Shown: positions 1 to 6,263 of the stretch, piece by piece | Position numbering within the stretch: the stretch's first letter is position 1 | Layout: every line of letters starts with the position of its first letter | NCBI GenBank assembly: GCA_003648085.1 | Contig: QMOC01000080.1 | Location: forward strand, 1-8,373 | Source: Chloroflexota bacterium | Lineage (GTDB): Bacteria; Chloroflexota; Anaerolineae; B4-G1 | Direction of reading: 5' to 3' | DNA length: 8,373 nt | Translations under genes and position numbers: made by a program | Notes under the pieces: generated by a model | The model's input: the letters and a program-made list of their open reading frames with translations, nothing else | Told to the model about the DNA's origin: nothing | The model's database searches: none

Positions 1-35
1 CTGCTCCCACTTCACCAACGCTGCCAGGCTGGCAT

Positions 36-79
36 AGACGGTCAATGAATGATGATGTTGACCGTCTCCGTTTTGTTTG
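36..79 (+). terminator. Possible intrinsic terminator of an upstream gene
   Basis: A perfect 10-bp inverted repeat (AGACGGTCAA at 36-45 pairs with TTGACCGTCT at 58-67) encloses a 12-nt loop and is followed by T-rich sequence (TTTTGTTTG, 71-79). That layout fits a Rho-independent terminator closing a gene that enters from the left. Stop codons at 35-37 or 46-48 could belong to that gene. The stem is only half GC, the loop is large and the T run is interrupted, so a protein-binding operator or another RNA structure is also possible. Confidence 0.4.
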
Positions 80-98
80 ATTGCCCTCTAGTCGTGCA

Positions 99-126
99 GA
101 CATCGCGAGCGAAAGGAGGTGATGTC
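99..126 (+). promoter_or_regulatory. Leader hairpin carrying a perfect Shine-Dalgarno sequence
   Basis: GACATCGC (99-106) can pair with GTGATGTC (119-126), giving 8 bp with one G-U pair and a 12-nt loop. Positions 112-123 (AAAGGAGGTGAT) match 12 nt of the complement of the usual 16S rRNA 3' end. No ATG, GTG or TTG lies at a normal distance downstream: the ATG at 122 is only 2 nt after GGAGG and opens a 3-codon frame, and the ATG at 139 is 19 nt away. The giant protease has its own separate SD at 187-191. If this region is transcribed, it could be a ribosome-binding leader element. If the TAAAAT at 153-158 (5 of 6 to the -10 consensus, but with a poor -35) is the real promoter, the hairpin lies upstream of the transcript and means little. 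Confidence 0.3.
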
Positions 127-186
127 CATCTGAGTTATATGTGTTTCTTCTGTAAAATGGTTCTCCCCATGTTCAATTAGCGAAAA

Positions 187-191
187 GGAGG
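187..191 (+). promoter_or_regulatory. Ribosome binding site of the giant protease
   Basis: GGAGG lies 6 nt before the ATG at 198. This is ideal SD spacing and fixes the start, because the protein then begins directly with a typical signal peptide. Confidence 0.8.
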
Positions 192-197
192 AAGCAG

Positions 198-3100
198 ATG
201 GTACGTAAAATCTTATGGAAAGCAATGACCGCGCTGATCATTCTCAGCGTGGCAGTCCCCTTCGTGCAGGCGGCTCCAAAGACGGAGCAACTGGCGACCC
301 CTGTTCTCCAGGAACCACCGCCGGACAGGCCCCAGCCTCCGACCAACGAACGGCTCGAGGCATTGCAATGGGTTGAAGAGCTCTCCCCCGAACTGGCAAT
401 GAGCAAGATTGACCCACGGCTGCGCGATGCGGCTGAGCAGGGCGGCAAAGAACTGGTTGACCTGTACGTCTCAGTCGTGGCTGGCACAGACCTGAGCAAG
501 TACATGTCGCGCATGATCGTGCGTCCCGCCGTCTTCGGCGGCGTGCAGGACATCTATGGTCAGACGGTAGCCAGCAACCTGCTCAAGATCGCCCAGGAAC
601 CCAACGTGGTTGCGCTGGTAAAAGTCGGCGGCGAAATGCGGGAGAAGCCCTATGATCCGGAGGTAGAGAACGCGCCGGATAGAGCCGCCAGCCTGGCCCG
701 CCTACAGAGCCTCCGCGCCAACGAATTGACCTACGCCGAGGCACAGGCTAAGGCTGGCGACGTAGGCATCAAAGGCTGGTTCGACGTACTGGACGGCCAC
801 AAATCGGCCGAAGCTTGGAAGAAGGGCTTCACCGGTGAGGGGGTGATCGTTGGCGTGCTGGACGACGGTATTGACTTCGGCCACCCCGATTTGCAGGGCA
901 CATACGCTACGGTGACCGACCCGGATTCACCTTACTACGGCTGGCCGATGGCCTTCTCGCAGGTCTCCATGTATTACTTCGCCAGTGATGTGATCCTCGG
1001 TTCATCTGCCATTGCTTCCGGCTACAATGGTTCGCGCTGGGTTGATACACAAACGACCGTTACACCAACGGCGAACACGGTCGTGTACCAAACCCTGGGT
1101 ATGACGACCACTCACGTGTACACTATTCCGACTACCAGCCAGAGTGGGGTCTACAAACTGGGCAGCCACCCGGACAGGAACTTGGAAAGTTTTTATGGTG
1201 CACGTGTGGCAGTGCTGGTCGTGGATGAGCATACAGGCGGCGTCTATGACACAGTGTATGTGGACCTGGACAATGACTACGACTTCACCGATGAGAAACC
1301 GGTCACCAAAGACAGCCCCGAGGTCTACCGCGACATGGACGGCGATGGCTACGCCGACATCTCCGGCGGCCTGCTGGTCTGGATCAGCGACGGAGCAAAC
1401 GTGCCGCCAACCGCCGACTGGCTGTGGGGTATCACCTGCGCTGACTCTTCACCTACTATGAAGGGCTGTCCCGATCCAGGCGAACTGGTACTGTTCGCCG
1501 GTCCTTTTGACGCTGGCTATACACACGGCACGCAGTGTGCCTCCAACATCGCCGGCCAGGGCGTGGTCAATGATGGCCTGAGCGCGCAGCCGTTCCGCGT
1601 GGGCGGTATGGTCCAGGGCGGCGCCCCGGACGTGGGCCTGATGGACTTTGGCAACCACTACTATACGGGCACCGACGAGGACGAGTATCTGGTCGCTGCG
1701 CTGGGCTACGACGGCGTCCCCAACTCGGGTGACGAAGTGCAGATCACCAGCAACTCCTACGGCAACTTTCAGCAGATGTGGGGCAGTTGGGGCTACTTCG
1801 GCCGCCTGATCACGGCGCTAAACCTGAGCGTCGCTCCTAGCACAGTGTGGGTCTTCTCGTCCGGCAATGAAGGCCCCGGCTACGGCCCGGAGGAAGGTGA
1901 CGGCGGCCCGACGACGATCATGGCCGGCTCTTCGACCCAGTACGGTTCGACCAACTGGGACTCGATCATCAGCGCTGACCAAATCATGTACGGCGATGTC
2001 ACCGCTTTCTTCTCCAAAGGCCCCAACCGCGACGGTTCGTCCGGCCTCGACGTTCTGGCCAACGGTGGTCGCGGCTCGGGCGACGAGGGGCTCAATTACT
2101 TCGGTTTTAATGGCGCGACCTCATGGGACACATGGGGCGGCACCAGTCGCTCAGGGCCCGTAGCAGCCAGCAACTTGGCCTTGGTTTACCAGGCCTACAA
2201 GACCCGCTACGGTGAGTGGCCCACCTGGGACGTGGCCAAGACACTGATTAAGAGTGGCGCGACCAATGTGTCCAGCAGCCCCTTCTACCAGGGAGCCGGC
2301 GTAGTCAACGCCGACCGAGCCACCGATCTGGCGGCTGGCATCTACGGCGTGTACGCTACACCCGATGAGTGGGATGTGGGTGATTGGCAAGGGACGGAGT
2401 ACCTCAACTTCGCCAAGGTGGCCCGCGCAGGCGATACCTTCACCAAAACCTACACCGTCTACAACCCATCCAGTCACGATATCACCGTGGATCTGTCCGA
2501 TGGTGTGATGACACTCATCACCAAGACCCAGTTGACCTTCACCACCTCCGACGAGAGCCTGGAAAGCGGCTTCAACTTTCACTCGCCGGACTACCTGATG
2601 AAATTGGACCCCAGTCTCATCCCGGCCGATGCCGAGTTGATGGTCGTGCGCTACGTCCATCCATATAGCACCTTCGATCCGGTCTATGACTTCACCTCCC
2701 CTCCCAACAGCAGTTGGCGCTTCCTGCTGTACAACTGGACCGACATCAACGGCGACGGCAAGCTGTGGGAAGACACCGACGGCAATGGCGTGGTCAACCA
2801 CGTGGATGACATAGCCGCCGGCCCGGACAACGATGGGTTCTACCGTCCCGACTATTCTGACCCCGGCACCGAGATCCAAGAGGGCGAGTACATCCGGGTG
2901 GACTACGATTTCGGCGGGCTGGCTCAGATGATCATCGTGCGCGATCCGCTGGAGCGCATGGCCGATGGCTACTTCTTCGGCTGGCAGCATCGCTACAACG
3001 ATCACACCGTCCCGACGACGACCTTCAAGATCGGGCTGGAGTTTTACAAGCGGGCCGATTGGGCCTGGCTGAGCCTGAGCGACAGTTCGCTGGCCGTCCC

Positions 3101-6100
3101 GGCCGAGAGTTCGGCGACGTTCGAGGCGGAGATGGCGATCCCGACTGACGCCGCGCCCGGTGCCTACGAAGGCGTGATCTTCATGAACGATCCGGGCGAT
3201 GCATACCACGACGCGCACGAGACGGCGCTGCCGGTGGTCGTCAACGTGATCGCCGAACTGCCAGATGGCGACTCGGTCACGCTGGGTGGCGGCCCTATGG
3301 CCGACACACTGTATCAGAATAGTTGGACCTACGGCTACTTCAACTGGTACGGTGGCGGCTGGACCGGCGCGGGCGACTGGCGTCACTACTTCCTCAACAT
3401 TGACAGCAACGACCTGGACGCCGATAACCTGCTGATCCACACCTCGTGGGAGGACTACCCCACCGACTTCAACACCTGGGTGTTGGGACCGACCGACGAC
3501 TGCGCCTCGAACGGCACTGGCGAATGTGCCTGGTACGAGCCCGGCCTCGGCCAACCCGATCCGACAGTCTTCGGCCCGTACACGCTACAGCCGATTGGTT
3601 GGAGCGAGCCATTCCGCTCCGGTGCCGCCTATCCGTTCCACACCAGCACCGGCGGGCCGGATGACTGGCTGAAAGTCCCATTGGAGCGCACTGGCCTGCA
3701 CGAGATCGCGTTGCACAACGTGCTCTACAATGGTGAGGACCTGACGGAGCAGTTCCGGGTGGATGTGGGCACGATCGCGTTCGAGGCTACGATGGATCCG
3801 GCGGTGGGCAGCGTGGGCGTAGGCTCGGTGAACGCCACCGCTTACACCGAGACCGGCGAGATCGAGTTGCAGTTCACCCCCTCGCTAGAGATCCCCGACC
3901 TGTACGCCACGCTATCCGGCGGCCTGGAGACCGTCCACTACGGCCCGTTCACTGCTTTTATCACCGACACCGGCGGGTGCTACGGTGCCTGGTGCGCAGG
4001 CAACGTCTATGAAGAGTTCGAGGTCACTACCCCCGGGGCTACGCTACTCCGAACATACCTCGAGGTGCCGGCTAATCAGGATGCCGACTTCTTCCTGGTC
4101 TATGACAGCGACGACAACGGTGTTCCTGAGCAAGGCGTTGACGCCGTCGTCGGCTCGTCGGGTAACGCCTCCGGCACCGATGAGGAGATCCTCCTTGAGA
4201 ATCCTACCCTTGGACGTTACTGGGCCGTGATTGACGGCTACGACGTGGATCCCGATTCCGGCATTGACATAGACTGGTGGTATGAGATCACCGCTCCTGG
4301 CGATCTGCCGACAGACCCGGTGGACGTGTTCAGCGATACGGTGACAATTGAACAGGACACCCCGGGTGATCCGTTCACGGCTAGCTTCAGTACGACGGTG
4401 ACGGCCGGTGAGCGCGCCGGCGGGCTGCAAGCGACGCTGACGAACATCCCGGCCGGCGCGAACGTTGACCTGTACGTGACCAACATCACGGGCACAATCG
4501 TCGCCAGTTCTACGAATACGAGCAATATCTCTGAGACTGTCACGCTCAGGCCTGCGGAGGGCAAATACCGCTTTGAGGCCGGCACTCAGTACATCATCTG
4601 GGTACTTGGCGAGGATGTGCCGACGCCGCCGGTGAACCCCGTGCTGCGCGTCTGGTGGGATCGCCTCAACGTGTGGCTGACCGCATCGCACCCCGATGCG
4701 TCGGTCAACTCGATCGGTGCAGGTGAGATGGTCAGCATAACATTCCACTTTGACAAACCCGGCTGGTCGCCCGGCGACGCTGATCTGAGCGCACGCCTCA
4801 TCGCTGGCCCGTCGGTCCTGCCTGGGGCCTTCGATGAACTGGTCACCATCACCCGCGCCGAGCCACCTGGCCCGCCAGAGTGGAACCCAGCCAACCTGAC
4901 TGTCTCCATCACGGCGGACTCTGCCCGCGGCCTAAGCCCGTCCTCACGGTGGCTGGTCGGCGGCGCGCCCATCCCGACCGCCCTGGTCGCCGCCGGCGAA
5001 CGGGTGACCTACACGGTGAGTGTCGCGAACCTGGACCCGCTGGATTCGCCCGACTTGATCGTTGACGCCTGGCCGCTGCCGGAGGACTACGTCTGCACGT
5101 ACTTCGGTTATTGCGAAAGCACCGGCCAAGTTGACGGCGTAGACTACGGCCTGATCACCGGCACGACGGGAACCACCGACTACGGTGGCGGTATCGGGTG
5201 GACAGGCGCTATCTCATCCGGCGATTCGATCGAGTTCAGTTACTGGGTCGAGATGCCGATAACGATGACGGTGGGGCAGAACCACACCTCCGGCGTGGAT
5301 GTCTACTACAGTGATTGGACCTGGTTCAACTGGGCTTTGGCCGGCGGCTACTACCGCGCCCTCGAATACGGTATCGGCGGCTCCTACAAGACGGCCCCAG
5401 CCACCGTGCTGGCAGGCGACACCTTCACTTACACCGTGCACCTCGAAAACTTCAGTGCCGAGGATCCACATATCTACCTCTCCGATCCACTGCCTGATGA
5501 AGTGGACTTCGTCTCAATCACAGGTGATGCAACATACGACGCCGGCACGCACACCGTTTCCTGGGATGGTATGATGCCAGGTGGCACCAACCACGCTCCC
5601 GTTGACTTCGACATTGTAGTCACGGCCAAGGACACCCTAACATACACCACGCTCATCGAGAACGAGGCTGTGCTTACGCAAACGGGAGTGATTACACCTC
5701 TCACCACCCTCTATGCTTCCACGATGGTCGGCACCGGTGCGAGCCTGGAGATCGAGAAGACCGTGGATGCCATCAGCGGCTACGTTGGCGACACGCTCGG
5801 CTACACCATCGCCTTCCGCAACACCGGCATCGAGGCAGCCAGCGGCGTCGTCATGAGCGACACGGTGCCCTCTGAACTGGACGTCATCGGCGATACGGTG
5901 ATGGCTACCAAGCCGGGCGTGGCGTACGAGGATGGGCTCATCAGTTGGGAGGGTGACCTGGCGGTAGGCGAGGCGGTCACCGTGACCTTCCAGGCCACAA
6001 TCAACGAGACCGCCACACCGTGGCTGGCGCTGATCAACGCGGCTCGGGTTAAGGCCGTTAACCATCCCACAGAGATGTACGACAGCGCGCTGACCGAGAT

Positions 6101-6152
6101 CTTCCCCTATTACTACTACTACTTGCCTATTGTCGTGCGAAGCTACCCATAG
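198..6152 (+). CDS. Giant secreted S8 (subtilisin-family) serine protease with DUF11 repeats
   Basis: This is a 1984-aa secreted subtilase, presumably an extracellular protein-degrading enzyme. Residues 1-25 form a signal peptide (basic n-region, hydrophobic core, V-Q-A cleavage site). Residues about 85-143 look like an inhibitor-I9-type propeptide. The catalytic domain spans about 200-720: Asp222 in VLDDGID, His443 in HGTQCAS, oxyanion Asn557 in SSGNEGP and Ser650 in GTSRSGP. The 221-residue Asp-His gap resembles tripeptidyl-peptidase II and pyrolysin more than short subtilisins, and the insertion carries acidic Asp/Asn motifs (356-366, 379-387). Beta-sandwich modules follow: an Fn3-like region from about 735, an EF-hand/dockerin-like loop at 859-870, PPC-like domains at about 1272-1370 and 1380-1490, and three DUF11 repeats at 1566-1970. 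The protein ends YYYYYLPIVVRSYP. Eight of the nine cysteines form close pairs, which fits disulfides after export. No LPXTG motif or C-terminal membrane helix is visible. The S8 assignment is firm; the substrate is unknown, and the modules after residue 720 were assigned by eye. Confidence 0.93.
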   Translation: MVRKILWKAMTALIILSVAVPFVQAAPKTEQLATPVLQEPPPDRPQPPTNERLEALQWVEELSPELAMSKIDPRLRDAAEQGGKELVDLYVSVVAGTDLSKYMSRMIVRPAVFGGVQDIYGQTVASNLLKIAQEPNVVALVKVGGEMREKPYDPEVENAPDRAASLARLQSLRANELTYAEAQAKAGDVGIKGWFDVLDGHKSAEAWKKGFTGEGVIVGVLDDGIDFGHPDLQGTYATVTDPDSPYYGWPMAFSQVSMYYFASDVILGSSAIASGYNGSRWVDTQTTVTPTANTVVYQTLGMTTTHVYTIPTTSQSGVYKLGSHPDRNLESFYGARVAVLVVDEHTGGVYDTVYVDLDNDYDFTDEKPVTKDSPEVYRDMDGDGYADISGGLLVWISDGANVPPTADWLWGITCADSSPTMKGCPDPGELVLFAGPFDAGYTHGTQCASNIAGQGVVNDGLSAQPFRVGGMVQGGAPDVGLMDFGNHYYTGTDEDEYLVAALGYDGVPNSGDEVQITSNSYGNFQQMWGSWGYFGRLITALNLSVAPSTVWVFSSGNEGPGYGPEEGDGGPTTIMAGSSTQYGSTNWDSIISADQIMYGDVTAFFSKGPNRDGSSGLDVLANGGRGSGDEGLNYFGFNGATSWDTWGGTSRSGPVAASNLALVYQAYKTRYGEWPTWDVAKTLIKSGATNVSSSPFYQGAGVVNADRATDLAAGIYGVYATPDEWDVGDWQGTEYLNFAKVARAGDTFTKTYTVYNPSSHDITVDLSDGVMTLITKTQLTFTTSDESLESGFNFHSPDYLMKLDPSLIPADAELMVVRYVHPYSTFDPVYDFTSPPNSSWRFLLYNWTDINGDGKLWEDTDGNGVVNHVDDIAAGPDNDGFYRPDYSDPGTEIQEGEYIRVDYDFGGLAQMIIVRDPLERMADGYFFGWQHRYNDHTVPTTTFKIGLEFYKRADWAWLSLSDSSLAVPAESSATFEAEMAIPTDAAPGAYEGVIFMNDPGDAYHDAHETALPVVVNVIAELPDGDSVTLGGGPMADTLYQNSWTYGYFNWYGGGWTGAGDWRHYFLNIDSNDLDADNLLIHTSWEDYPTDFNTWVLGPTDDCASNGTGECAWYEPGLGQPDPTVFGPYTLQPIGWSEPFRSGAAYPFHTSTGGPDDWLKVPLERTGLHEIALHNVLYNGEDLTEQFRVDVGTIAFEATMDPAVGSVGVGSVNATAYTETGEIELQFTPSLEIPDLYATLSGGLETVHYGPFTAFITDTGGCYGAWCAGNVYEEFEVTTPGATLLRTYLEVPANQDADFFLVYDSDDNGVPEQGVDAVVGSSGNASGTDEEILLENPTLGRYWAVIDGYDVDPDSGIDIDWWYEITAPGDLPTDPVDVFSDTVTIEQDTPGDPFTASFSTTVTAGERAGGLQATLTNIPAGANVDLYVTNITGTIVASSTNTSNISETVTLRPAEGKYRFEAGTQYIIWVLGEDVPTPPVNPVLRVWWDRLNVWLTASHPDASVNSIGAGEMVSITFHFDKPGWSPGDADLSARLIAGPSVLPGAFDELVTITRAEPPGPPEWNPANLTVSITADSARGLSPSSRWLVGGAPIPTALVAAGERVTYTVSVANLDPLDSPDLIVDAWPLPEDYVCTYFGYCESTGQVDGVDYGLITGTTGTTDYGGGIGWTGAISSGDSIEFSYWVEMPITMTVGQNHTSGVDVYYSDWTWFNWALAGGYYRALEYGIGGSYKTAPATVLAGDTFTYTVHLENFSAEDPHIYLSDPLPDEVDFVSITGDATYDAGTHTVSWDGMMPGGTNHAPVDFDIVVTAKDTLTYTTLIENEAVLTQTGVITPLTTLYASTMVGTGASLEIEKTVDAISGYVGDTLGYTIAFRNTGIEAASGVVMSDTVPSELDVIGDTVMATKPGVAYEDGLISWEGDLAVGEAVTVTFQATINETATPWLALINAARVKAVNHPTEMYDSALTEIFPYYYYYLPIVVRSYP
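4893..6101 (+). repeat. Three tandem DUF11-type (TIGR01451-like) Ig-fold repeats within the giant protease
   Basis: Residues about 1566-1720, 1729-1844 and 1848-1968 each contain the strand motif 'xGDxxxYTVxxxN' typical of DUF11 modules: AAGERVTYTVSVAN near 1600, LAGDTFTYTVHLEN near 1740 and YVGDTLGYTIAFRN near 1864. Each is followed by a 'D.lP' strand (DAWPLPED, SDPLPDEVDF, SDTVPSELDV) and a 'W.G' step. A related strand (ARAGDTFTKTYTVYN near 745) opens the first module after the catalytic domain. DUF11 modules in surface proteins usually act as stalks or spacers. That role is family knowledge and is not shown here. The third copy is the clearest and the first the most divergent. Confidence 0.7.
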
Positions 6153-6188
6153 GGTCTTGCATGACAAAACGTGCGCTGCTGTAACAGC

Positions 6189-6227
6189 AGAAAGCCCCTG
6201 GCCAAGGCCAGGGGCTTTCTTTTCCCC
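6189..6227 (+). terminator. Strong Rho-independent terminator after the giant protease
   Basis: A perfect 15-bp inverted repeat (6189-6203 with 6206-6220, core GCCCCTGGCC/GGCCAGGGGC) is closed by a 2-nt AA spacer, in practice a 4-nt loop. It begins 37 nt after the stop codon at 6150-6152. The right arm ends CTTTCTTTT, supplying the U-tract. Because the left arm begins AGAAAG, a shorter U-run also exists on the opposite strand. This should largely separate transcription of the two protease genes. Confidence 0.9.
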
Positions 6228-6234
6228 TGGATTG

Positions 6235-6258
6235 TGGTAGAATTCTTTGGGGGGAGGG
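6235..6258 (+). promoter_or_regulatory. Extended -10 promoter element and RBS for the second protease
   Basis: TGGTAGAAT at 6235-6243 matches the extended -10 form (TGn plus a hexamer one base from TATAAT). No good -35 is present: at 16-17 bp spacing it would fall in the T-rich right edge of the terminator (about 6215-6221), and extended -10 promoters can do without one. A G-rich SD (GGGGAGGG, 6251-6258) ends 5 nt before the ATG at 6264. The predicted transcript would start near 6250, leaving a leader of about 14 nt. Confidence 0.5.
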
Positions 6259-6263
6259 CCACG

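Noticed and set aside
1..37. Possible last codons of an upstream + strand gene ending at TAG 35-37 (or TGA 46-48)
   Set aside because: It fits the terminator-like hairpin that follows, but 11-15 codons with no recognisable motif cannot establish a gene or choose the frame.
139..180. 13-codon frame MCFFCKMVLPMFN before the giant protease
   Set aside because: The strong SD at 112-121 is too far away (19 nt from GGAGG) and no other SD precedes it. This length is expected by chance.
2151..3554. A 467-codon open frame on the - strand inside the giant protease gene
   Set aside because: It is fully antisense to well-supported coding sequence (signal peptide, catalytic motifs and domain repeats on the + strand). 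Its translation shows no recognisable domain and looks like a GC-rich shadow frame.
6171..6263. In-frame GTG at 6171 as an alternative, 31-codon longer start of the second protease
   Set aside because: The extension would translate through the terminator hairpin, has no SD and displaces the signal peptide. The ATG at 6264 has an SD and a proper signal peptide.
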